Positions 1 through 5,901 of a DNA stretch of 21,102 bases are shown piece by piece. Below the pieces are notes generated by a model, which did no database searches, was not told the DNA's origin, and saw only the letters and a list, made by a program, of their open reading frames with translations. The stretch covers positions 1 through 21,102 of the forward strand of contig JADJEF010000006.1 in the NCBI GenBank assembly GCA_016702335.1. Direction: 5' to 3'. The position numbers and the translations under genes were made by a program. Source of the DNA: Rhodocyclaceae bacterium. GTDB lineage: Bacteria > Pseudomonadota > Gammaproteobacteria > Burkholderiales > Rhodocyclaceae. Each line of letters begins with the position of its first letter. The first letter of the stretch is position 1.

Positions 1-6
1 GCCACT

Positions 7-34
7 GCCGACAATTCAAGCATGAGTTGTCGGC
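7..34. repeat. 8-bp stem inverted repeat beside the mob operon 3' end
   Basis: GCCGACAA at 7-14 and TTGTCGGC at 27-34 are perfect reverse complements separated by 12 nt. It lies just beyond the 3' end of the mobilisation operon and, if the molecule is circular, next to the hairpin-rich region at the window end. It could be part of an origin of transfer or a protein-binding site. There is no T-run beside it, so a simple terminator is unlikely. Function is inferred from position only. Confidence 0.45.
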
Positions 35-49
35 CAATCGGCAACAAAT

Positions 50-73
50 GCGCCACTGTTCAAACAGTGGCGC
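50..73 (-). terminator. 24-bp palindrome spanning the stop codon of the last mob gene
   Basis: GCGCCACTGTT at 50-60 and AACAGTGGCGC at 63-73 form a perfect 11-bp stem around a 2-nt centre. The TGA stop codon of the ribbon-helix-helix gene (complement of 60-62) sits at the apex. On the minus strand the stem is followed by ATTTGTTG, only moderately T-rich, so it may stop or stabilise the 3' end of the mob transcript. A cruciform or protein-binding role is also possible. Confidence 0.5.
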
Positions 74-287
74 GTGGCGTCTCGCTAGCCGTCATGGCGG
101 CTAGTTCGGTTCGTGCTGCACGAACCGCGTGTATGAGCGCGCGCTCAACAACATCGGCGACGTCCAGTGAAAAGCCGTGCTGATCGGCTTGGCGCTTGAT
201 GTCATCGAGTTCCGCCGCCACCTCCAGCGGAACGCGCACGCTGATGGTCTTGGTTTTAGTAGCGGTCTTAGGTTTCAGTAGTGCCAT
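60..287 (-). CDS. Small ribbon-helix-helix protein, probable mobilisation accessory factor
   Basis: A 75-residue basic protein. After a Lys/Thr-rich N-terminus (residues about 4-14), the stretch TISVRVPLEVAAELDDIK looks like the strand and first helix of a ribbon-helix-helix DNA-binding fold; a second helix follows around residues 42-60. The ATG at 287 is chosen because GGAG lies just upstream; the open frame extends further 5' but would overlap the preceding gene almost completely. It follows the mobC-like gene by 2 nt and closes the operon, so a relaxosome accessory role (oriT binding) or autorepression is likely. That role is inferred from fold and context. It ends inside a palindrome. Confidence 0.75.
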   Translation of the reverse strand: MALLKPKTATKTKTISVRVPLEVAAELDDIKRQADQHGFSLDVADVVERALIHAVRAARTELAAMTASETPRATV

Positions 288-289
288 GT

Positions 290-1039
290 CTATTCTCCAA
301 TTGTTTGCAATAAGTATTCGTAGCCGCCGAATGCCAGGAGCGACAAGTGTCGCTCCTGAATCGGCACACGCGAACCCGCGACGACGACATCCTTGATGCT
401 GGTAATAATGGTTTGTAGTCGCGTCGACAGTTCGTGGGTAGGACATAGCCAGACACAACGCTGAAACTGGCCACGCTTGATCGCTTGCAGGCGATCTGCC
501 AAAACGGCTTCATACCGCTTCACAGTCTTGATGGTGCGCTCGCATTCAATCGCCACAAGATTCCCCTGCGGGGATGTTGCCAGTGCGTCAGGCCGGCTGA
601 CATTGGCCTGCCATTTTTCCAGCCGATCACCGAGTTTCCAGTCCGTCCATCCGGCGCGTTCAACCTGAATGCTGATGCGTTGCAGATCAAGCGTATGGGC
701 TAGCACCGTAAGACCGACACGACCGGCCTCGAAGTATTTCGATTCCGGTTGTTCGCCTGCATCGGGGTTGAAAGCCAATGCCTGACCATGTGCAGTAATT
801 CCCCACAAAGTCCATTTACGTCCATTCGCTTCGACGGTCTCACGGCGCAGCATGTCATCCCGTTCCATTGCCGCCAGCGTCGTGTGTACGCCCTGGCGAC
901 TGGCAATGCCCATCACCATGCCAGCAATCTCAGCGGAGGTGTAATAGTTCTTGCGCAGGAATCGCAGCAGTGCCTGACGTTTGCTGGCTGTGCGTGCTGC
1001 GCGCTCTACCGGCGACGAAAGCAATGTCCCCGTAACCAT
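290..1039 (-). CDS. mobC: MobC-like replication-relaxation family protein, candidate relaxase
   Basis: A 249-residue protein. Residues about 20-85 look like a winged helix-turn-helix. Residues 110-200 resemble the replication-relaxation/MobC family: a conserved His in LAHTLDL (about 115), then RPDALA (P150, D151) and AIECERT (E165, E167), followed by K171 and Y176. This PD...ExE pattern recalls the restriction-endonuclease-like fold proposed for MOBC relaxases such as CloDF13 MobC, which lack the HUH metal site. Its ATG overlaps the coupling-protein stop as TGATG (1037-1041), so the two are translationally coupled. No HUH relaxase is present in the window, so this is the best relaxase candidate. 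Family membership is recognised from motifs; catalytic activity is inferred. Confidence 0.7.
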   Translation of the reverse strand: MVTGTLLSSPVERAARTASKRQALLRFLRKNYYTSAEIAGMVMGIASRQGVHTTLAAMERDDMLRRETVEANGRKWTLWGITAHGQALAFNPDAGEQPESKYFEAGRVGLTVLAHTLDLQRISIQVERAGWTDWKLGDRLEKWQANVSRPDALATSPQGNLVAIECERTIKTVKRYEAVLADRLQAIKRGQFQRCVWLCPTHELSTRLQTIITSIKDVVVAGSRVPIQERHLSLLAFGGYEYLLQTIGE

Positions 1040-2804
1040 CAGATCAACTCCGTCACAGCTTGAGGTGATGCGGCATACGCTTCAGCGACCGCCAGTGCCG
1101 GCATGGGACATGACTCAGGCACAGGCACCGGTCCAACATGAAACAGCTTGGCATTGCCGACACCGAACAAAACACCCACACTGGCCTGCCCCTTACGATC
1201 ACTGGGCATCGGCAGATGTGTCAGCAGATCCATGTCGATGTGTTGCACCTTTTCCTCACGCCAGCTGCCCGTGGCCGCACCGTTTTCGTCCAACTGCTTC
1301 GAGCTGTTGTCGACGTAAGTGCGCTTTTTGCCAGAAATACGCGACATCTTTTCTGCATACTCATCGTCGCCAATCTTGTAGACGATCTTGATCGCGGTGT
1401 TGTCGACGACCGCTCCGTGTGCCTCGGCAGGGTCAATACCAGGACATGAGCGCAGATCCCCAATACTTTGATGCGCCAGCAAGAAATGGGTATCAAAATC
1501 CCGAATGACACCTAGGCCCGTGAATGCAGACGGCGACAGCATGTGTTTGAACTCATCGAGGACCACACAGGTTGGCGCATGCTTGGCCAGGCGGTCACGA
1601 CCTTTGATGATCTGCATGACACGCACCAGCAGCAATTTCTGCAACATCTTGACCTGCTCATTGTCAGCCGAGCCAATGATGTAGATCACCGCACGGTTGG
1701 CAATTGCCTGAGACAGATTCAGGCCACCCGTCGTATTAACGGCCGGCAATCTGGCGAGTTTTTTGAGCTTGCGCCAGAAATTCTCTTGATCGGTAATGCT
1801 GTCACGTGAAACGCATGCCTGGAACAATCCAGGAATAGACAGGTTGCCTGCATCAGTAGCGAGTTGTGCGGCCTCGGCAGCGGCATCTTCATCTTTCCCT
1901 CTATGAAAATCTCCATCGGTACCCTTGGCACGTAAATCGAAGGCGGCGACCAGAAGCTCCTCTATCTCGAAGGAATTGGCACCGTACAAGGGGTTCAACT
2001 GTGGCCCAGTGGATGGATTCAGATTGACCAAATGAAATGGGCGACCAGCACGCTTCGCGGCAGCAGCAAGGATGCGCGGAGAGTAGCGGTCAAATTTTGG
2101 GTCAAACCAGACTAGGCACTCACCAGCCAGGACGGCCTGATACGCAATAAGTGACATTGCCACGCCCTTGCCACTGCCGGTCATGCCGAGAACTTGGACA
2201 TGTGTTTCCAGCAGCTTGCGCCAGGGAACATAGATTGCCACCCCCTTGTCATTTCGGCCGACAAAACAGCCCTTTTTGACATCAATATGGGGAATCGGGT
2301 CATACCATTGAACTGCTTGAACCGCCCTACTAAATCTTTGATGTCGGGTAGTCCATCTCCCCGTTCCCAGCCAGGAATTGCTCGCCAAATCAGCGGCAAG
2401 GAAATGACCAACGCGATTGCACTGCCAAAGCCCCACGCGGACAGATGATTTTGGCCATACTTCCACAACAGCGCCCACGCACTAGCGAAGGCACCGATTG
2501 GCGTCTGACCGGACAATACTTGATGCACATATAGCAGCAGCATGACAAGCAAGCCCCAACCCACACTGGCGCCTGTGATCAAGATTCCAATCAGTTTTGC
2601 CCAGCCACCCGCCGAGCGAAGAATTGGCGACAAATAGGGCCGGTCCGGTTTGGTAATTCGGCCGGCACGCCCACCCACCAGCCACAGCACCACACCAAAA
2701 AATCCAATTGCGGCAATAAATCCCCAATGGACAGCCAGAACCGGATTGGCCACGGTCGCTGCGGCATCACCCGCCACGGCCGCCAAGCGATCAGCGAGTC
2801 CCAT
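1039..2804 (-). pseudogene. VirD4/MobB-like type IV coupling protein, interrupted by a frameshift
   Basis: Read with one correction this is a coupling protein of about 588 residues. The N-terminal part (2804 to about 2327) has three hydrophobic segments: VHWGFIAAIGFFGVVLWLV, one around ILITGASVGWGLLVMLLLY, and one around IALVISLPLIW. The C-terminal part continues in another frame with Walker A GMTGSGKG (near 2187), Walker B CVVLDEF and the AHQSIGDLR motif of TraD/VirD4 ATPases. The frames join at a GGG run (complement of 2325-2327); one extra G joins DIKDLVG to AVQAVQWYDPIP. The start ATG at 2804 overlaps the upstream gene by 14 bp, which I prefer over the longer ORF start at 2894. It should pump relaxase-bound DNA to a type IV secretion channel. 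As written, it yields a membrane stub without the ATPase. Confidence 0.85.
2325..2327 (-). other. Single-base frameshift in the coupling protein gene
   Basis: On the minus strand the sequence reads TTAGTAGGGCGGTTCAAG. Upstream of it the protein follows one frame and downstream another. Adding a single G to the GGG run gives an uninterrupted coupling protein. No convincing slippery heptamer is present, so programmed frameshifting is unlikely. Confidence 0.7.
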
Positions 2805-3495
2805 GGCGACCAGCAACCTGCAGTTCGGCCCAGCCCTGGCGTCGCGGTGAGAAAACCGCCGGAATCGTGGGGTTTCCAACTGGCAAGGCCCCAACTTGCA
2901 GCACTGCGAGCTTCGCCAGGCTGATCAAGCTTTTCTCATCCAACTTTTCAAGTTCTGCAAGCTCATCTTGATAGCCAGGTTCACCCATCCTTAAAAATTC
3001 ACGGCGCACCGACTCCATCACCGAATGGGCCGGCTTCTGTCCACCATTGAGCAGCCAGTCTTGGTCAGTAGCATGCAGGTCGAAGTGCATCAGTGAATAA
3101 AGGCCGCCCTGGACCACCAGCTTTCGTGTCGTCTGATCCAAAACAAATCCCACAACCAGGCGAGCAGGCCGGTTCCCAGTCTTCTTGATGATTTGAACCT
3201 GTGAATCTGTATTGGCCAACAACTCATAGGTGTTGCGACTGCCTTCGTGGTTTTGCCGATTCAGATACTGGCGGCAGATTTCAGCATCGAGCTTCGACAT
3301 GAAAACAGCAACCGCCTCATGCTCTACCCCACCAATCGGGAAACCAATGGTCAGGAATTCTGTTACCTCGGTTGCTTCAAGCTGCGGAATCGTGATTGCC
3401 GTTCCACGCATCTCGCCCAGCAGATAAAAACTTTTGTCTTCCATTTTCTTGTAGCACTCCATAAAATGTCCGCAGATATTTAAAAAGGCCGCCAA
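2791..3495 (-). CDS. Unknown protein, first gene of the mobilisation operon
   Basis: About 234 residues from a TTG at 3495, or 223 from an ATG at 3462. AGGAGG lies 4 nt before the TTG, but both sit in a hairpin (3481-3502), so the ATG remains possible. I do not recognise the family. There is no signal peptide or membrane segment. Residues about 30-60 (LLGEMRG to FPIGGVEHEAVAVFM) look like a mixed alpha/beta start; a middle region contains GNRPARLVVGFVLDQTTRKLVVQG; the acidic helical stretch DELAELEKLDEKSLISLAKLA precedes a short tail. The end overlaps the coupling protein start by 14 bp, implying coupling of translation and a role in transfer. It might be an adaptor for the coupling protein, but nothing in the sequence proves that. 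Confidence 0.65.
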   Translation of the reverse strand: MAAFLNICGHFMECYKKMEDKSFYLLGEMRGTAITIPQLEATEVTEFLTIGFPIGGVEHEAVAVFMSKLDAEICRQYLNRQNHEGSRNTYELLANTDSQVQIIKKTGNRPARLVVGFVLDQTTRKLVVQGGLYSLMHFDLHATDQDWLLNGGQKPAHSVMESVRREFLRMGEPGYQDELAELEKLDEKSLISLAKLAVLQVGALPVGNPTIPAVFSPRRQGWAELQVAGRHGTR

Positions 3496-3502
3496 TCGGC
3501 CT
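3481..3502 (-). promoter_or_regulatory. Terminator-like hairpin overlapping the mob operon start (possible attenuator)
   Basis: In the minus-strand transcript, AGGCCG (complement of 3502-3497) pairs with CGGCCU (complement of 3491-3486) around a 5-nt loop AUUGG, followed by a short U-run. The 5' arm contains part of the AGGAGG ribosome-binding site and the loop contains the UUG start. The arrangement could terminate early unless ribosomes or a protein intervene. If translation really begins at 3462, it is an attenuator in the leader. Confidence 0.5.
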
Positions 3503-3506
3503 CCTT

Positions 3507-3547
3507 ACTGTAACGACAGTGTAGCACGACATAATTTAATGAGTCAA
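3507..3547 (-). promoter_or_regulatory. Predicted mob operon promoter with ACTGT-ACAGT operator
   Basis: On the minus strand TTGACT (complement of 3542-3547) and TACACT (complement of 3518-3523) are separated by 18 nt, a good sigma-70 match. The inverted repeat ACTGT-AACG-ACAGT (3507-3520) overlaps the -10 and start region. It resembles the TTACTGTA motif in the kfrA operator at 17511, suggesting shared control. The -35 box lies within the first codons of the divergent plus-strand gene. Confidence 0.5.
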
Positions 3548-4471
3548 CAACTATCGTCAGCCTCAGCTGTCCTTGATGCAATTCAGCAACGCGCGCAACA
3601 GGGTGCCCCCTGGCCGCGTACAGCACAGATGGCTTCCACCATTGTCAGCGGGGACACTTGGCGGCAAACTCATGGATCGGCCAGCGACTGGCTGACAGAA
3701 GCGGCCTCGCGCACCCCGCATGCGCTAAATACCTTTCGGCGCCACATGCGCGTCGCGGAGTTTGTCGAAAGCAAGCTCCCCAAGGAGCAGATCGAGAGGC
3801 TGTTTGATAGAGACCTGCCTTTTGGCCCGTTGGAAGTCCTTATGCGACTCCATGATGTCGATCAGGAGCAGGCCACGTCCCTGTTTCCCAAAGTGCTGGA
3901 AGGATCCATCACCTACAAAAAGATGTTGGACATCTACCAGGATGCCAAAGCTAAATCAGGAGAAACTTTCCAAGGAAGACGCGCTTTCGCCGAACGAGGA
4001 CAGCAATTCGAGGCCAAGGCCATTGATTGCATTAAGCACCACCAAGACCAATTCTTAGGCGGACTCCCCAGAGGAACAAGGGTCGAATTCAGAACCAATA
4101 CCCGTGGATTTTCCTATGGAGCGGCGGACCTGCTGGCCATTGGCAATGATTTCATCGATGGATTCGAAATCAAACTTTTTGGTGCCGACGACAATCGCTA
4201 TGTACTGATCCGGACGCTCGAACAGATCTCACTGATGAGTACGTTCTACCGGCAGACTTGGTTGATTTATCCGGATACTGGCCAGACCCAGAGTAGCCAC
4301 AAGGAATTCATTGATACCCTTGGCGTGCATCTCATACGTCTTGAACTGACTTCCGTAGGAGTAGCTCAGATTTCGGAAGATCTGACACCAACACCGTCAA
4401 TCCGCATCTACCCAGAGCCGCAGCAGGCACCACGACAGCATTTGCTTAGAGATTTTTTGCGAGGCCGCTGA
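3539..4471 (+). CDS. Putative PD-(D/E)xK-like nuclease-fold protein of unknown role
   Basis: A 310-residue soluble protein divergent from the mob operon. The N-terminal 130 residues are mostly helical. Around residues 185-215, strand-rich sequence contains GAADLLAIG (D197) and GFEIKLFG (E210, K212), a D-x12-ExK pattern typical of PD-(D/E)xK nucleases; E154 or E158 could add an earlier acidic residue. There are no HTH or membrane segments. No clear Shine-Dalgarno precedes the ATG at 3539, and a CATAAT box at 3530-3535 would give an almost leaderless message; the true start could be slightly downstream. The position opposite the mob promoter suggests a part in transfer or host interaction. I do not recognise a named family, and nuclease activity is inferred from motif spacing only. 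Confidence 0.7.
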   Translation: MSQQLSSASAVLDAIQQRAQQGAPWPRTAQMASTIVSGDTWRQTHGSASDWLTEAASRTPHALNTFRRHMRVAEFVESKLPKEQIERLFDRDLPFGPLEVLMRLHDVDQEQATSLFPKVLEGSITYKKMLDIYQDAKAKSGETFQGRRAFAERGQQFEAKAIDCIKHHQDQFLGGLPRGTRVEFRTNTRGFSYGAADLLAIGNDFIDGFEIKLFGADDNRYVLIRTLEQISLMSTFYRQTWLIYPDTGQTQSSHKEFIDTLGVHLIRLELTSVGVAQISEDLTPTPSIRIYPEPQQAPRQHLLRDFLRGR

Positions 4472-4481
4472 TTTTTACGAA

Positions 4482-4808
4482 TTACCCAAACAACTCTGAA
4501 TGCGTGCCGGCGCGCACGAAAATGACCTGGCCGGGTTTGCAATCGTCAATGAGTTTGTAGGCCAGCAGGAAATCGCCGCCGATGTGACACTCGCGGTGCC
4601 CGATCCAGTCGCCACCCGTCAAAGGATGATCTTTCCATTCCGGCCCGAGCGGGCCATCGTTGGCGACTAGCAACAACATGGCTTCCTTGAGCCGGTTCAT
4701 GTCGAACCGGCCTGACTCCGATAACCGCGCCCAATCTTTGCGAAATGACTTGGCGTAGTCGGCGGCACGCGGCAGCGTGCCGCGCTTACTTGCCGCTGTT
4801 TTCTTCAA
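4482..4808 (-). CDS. YafQ/RelE-family mRNA interferase toxin
   Basis: About 108 residues from a TTG at 4808 (MKKTAASKRGTLPRAADY). The core has the YafQ-like pattern: a basic helical start with FRKDWARL, LKEAMLLL, GPEWKDHPLTG, then RECHIGGDFLLAYKL and a C-terminal VIFVRAGTHSELFG. YafQ-like toxins cleave mRNA on the ribosome; the H/D/R residues in ECHIGGD and the terminal THSELF match that family. No ATG exists at the right place; TTG is chosen because it gives the expected N-terminus and overlaps the antitoxin end by 23 bp. No strong ribosome-binding site is visible, so translation is probably coupled to the antitoxin. It is convergent with the 310-residue gene, 10 bp away. Confidence 0.82.
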   Translation of the reverse strand: MKKTAASKRGTLPRAADYAKSFRKDWARLSESGRFDMNRLKEAMLLLVANDGPLGPEWKDHPLTGGDWIGHRECHIGGDFLLAYKLIDDCKPGQVIFVRAGTHSELFG

Positions 4809-5067
4809 GATCGCGGAACAGATCGTCGGCGGAAGCGAAGCGAGCGCTATGCGCGGCGGCAATAGCATCGGCCTCGGCCATCGCGGCGCGCGTCTCGGCA
4901 TTCGGCACCTTTAAGGCGAAAGGCAACTGCTTTTCGACGGCGATGCGGGTGAGGAACACACGAACGGCATCGGACACCGAAAGGCCCATCGAAGCGAGCG
5001 CTTCGGATGCCTGAGTCTTGACCTGCTCATTGACGCGAACATGCACCATCGCAGTGGTAGCGGACAT
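4786..5067 (-). CDS. RelB/DinJ-family antitoxin
   Basis: A 93-residue protein. The N-terminal MVHVRVNEQVKTQASEALA followed by MGLSVSDAVRVFLTRIA is the ribbon-helix-helix pattern of RelB/DinJ antitoxins; the acidic C-terminal tail SADDLFRDLEENSGK would wrap and neutralise the toxin. The ATG at 5067 is preceded by GGAG at a proper distance. It is the first gene of a two-gene minus-strand operon and should repress its own promoter through the operator at 5083-5103. The pair would act as a post-segregational stability module for the plasmid. Confidence 0.87.
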   Translation of the reverse strand: MSATTAMVHVRVNEQVKTQASEALASMGLSVSDAVRVFLTRIAVEKQLPFALKVPNAETRAAMAEADAIAAAHSARFASADDLFRDLEENSGK

Positions 5068-5082
5068 GATGATCTCCTGAAA

Positions 5083-5119
5083 GTGAGATACATTGTAGCG
5101 CACGCGTGGCGGGAATAAA
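5083..5119 (-). promoter_or_regulatory. Toxin-antitoxin promoter and operator
   Basis: GTGAGATAC (5083-5091) and GTAGCGCAC (5095-5103) form an imperfect inverted repeat with 7 of 9 positions matching around ATT. On the minus strand it overlaps a TACAAT -10 box (complement of 5092-5097). The best -35 at 16 nt spacing is a weak TTTATT (complement of 5114-5119). Autorepression by the antitoxin-toxin complex is expected from the family. Confidence 0.5.
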
Positions 5120-5330
5120 AGTCGATGCTCGCGGGACGCCAAAACGAGCCGCGATAGCGGCCCTATAAGCCATTTTTTCTTGTTTGGCAGGAAATCGGTC
5201 GACCTCACCCCTGATCGCTTGCCTACGGCCCGGATTAGGCCATCTGCGGCGTCTAAAAACGCTATCCCTATCCCATTTTCGGAGCGCTGGCGATAGGCCT
5301 AGTTCTCTTTCTGAAGACCGCTTTTTACGG

Positions 5331-5355
5331 CCGCCGAGTTTCGTGGCGGTTTTTT
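5331..5355 (+). terminator. Rho-independent terminator on the plus strand with no known gene before it
   Basis: CCGCC (5331-5335) and GGCGG (5345-5349) flank a 9-nt loop and are followed by six T residues (5350-5355). No plus-strand gene ends here; the nearest one stops at 4471 and a convergent operon lies between. It may end a small RNA or shield the origin from read-through. Confidence 0.6.
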
Positions 5356-5568
5356 CTTGGTGGTGATGGTTGATCTGGGATGGTTTGCGGGGCACTTGGC
5401 GTCCCCGCTTGCGGGGACTCGATAACGGGAGGGGGAGCCGGCTTGCCGGGGAACCGAAGGGTGCCCGCGTAGCGCGTTAAAACGTTAATAAATGATTTGT
5501 TAAAAACCGCGCGCGTTGTTAAGGAATCTGAAACCCTCACCATCACTACGTTTGCTGGGTGGTAACGT

Positions 5569-5703
5569 CTCCGATAGCCGGTAAACACCATCCCCGATAG
5601 CCGGTAAACACCATCCCCGATAGCCGGTAAAAACATCCCCGATAGCCGGTAAACAAAAAGTGTCCTGCTTGTAAGTCTTCAAACATCCCCGATAGCCGGT
5701 AAG
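5569..5703 (+). repeat. Iteron cluster A, five copies
   Basis: Five direct repeats with starts of the CCGATAGCCGG core at 5571, 5594, 5617, 5639 and 5689. The first has CT instead of CC before the core, and the fifth ends AAG rather than AAA. The fourth and fifth are 50 bp apart, so one repeat position appears missing or replaced by unrelated sequence. Confidence 0.9.
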
Positions 5704-5712
5704 TTATCCACA
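5704..5712 (+). promoter_or_regulatory. DnaA box
   Basis: TTATCCACA exactly matches the consensus DnaA-binding site and directly abuts the fifth iteron, a position typical of iteron plasmids where the host DnaA helps the initiator open the origin. Confidence 0.8.
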
Positions 5713-5822
5713 TAGACGTCGGCCATGTAGTTCGGCTCGATTTCTTCAAAATAGTCCGGAAAACGTTCTCTTTCGAGTAAGGGCGAGCGTCTCAGTGGTG
5801 TAGACAAACTGAAAACACATCC

Positions 5823-5901
5823 CCGATAGCCGGTAAAAACATCCCCGATAGCCGGTAAACATTCAACTGTGGCTCATCTTCAAACATCCCCGATAGCCGG
5901 T
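5823..5901 (+). repeat. Iteron cluster B, three copies, last one touching the repA stop codon
   Basis: Cores at 5823, 5845 and 5890. The first two are 22 bp apart. The last core is followed by TTTAA, whose TTA (5902-5904) is the complement of the repA stop codon, so initiator binding could reach the gene end. The separation from cluster A by about 110 bp could form a copy-control (handcuffing) site; that is inference. Confidence 0.85.

Larger units (their letters stand above)
5478..5901. other. Replication origin (oriV): eight iterons, DnaA box, AT-rich segment
   Basis: The core CCGATAGCCGGTAAA occurs at 5571, 5594, 5617, 5639, 5823 and 5845, with variants at 5689 (ending AAG) and 5890 (ending in TTTA, touching the repA stop). 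Most copies are preceded by CATCC. Spacing within clusters is 22-23 bp, about two helical turns, as expected for an initiator that binds one face. A perfect DnaA box TTATCCACA is at 5704-5712, between the two clusters. An AT-rich stretch at about 5478-5510 could be the melting site. Other CGATAG motifs at 5151 and 5291 may be degenerate copies. The remainder of 5104-5480 holds no gene, only a GCCGC-GATA-GCGGC hairpin (5148-5161) and the terminator at 5331. Confidence 0.88.

Noticed and set aside
60..458. Longer 132-residue version of the ribbon-helix-helix gene
   Set aside because: The extra N-terminal 57 residues are out of frame with, and inside, the mobC-like gene and show no domain; the inner ATG has a good ribosome-binding site.
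2300..2340. Programmed -1 frameshift in the coupling protein
   Set aside because: The tRNA pairing at GTA-GGG-C would be poor after slippage and no downstream pseudoknot is evident; coupling proteins are not known to use this.
5325..5749. Minus-strand open frames across the iterons
   Set aside because: The translated sequence is merely the iteron repeated (FTGYRG-like units in several frames), so it reflects the repeat and not a gene.
5569..5901. Possible CRISPR array
   Set aside because: The repeats are about 15-20 bp with almost no spacer and a DnaA box beside them; this is an iteron origin and no cas genes are present.
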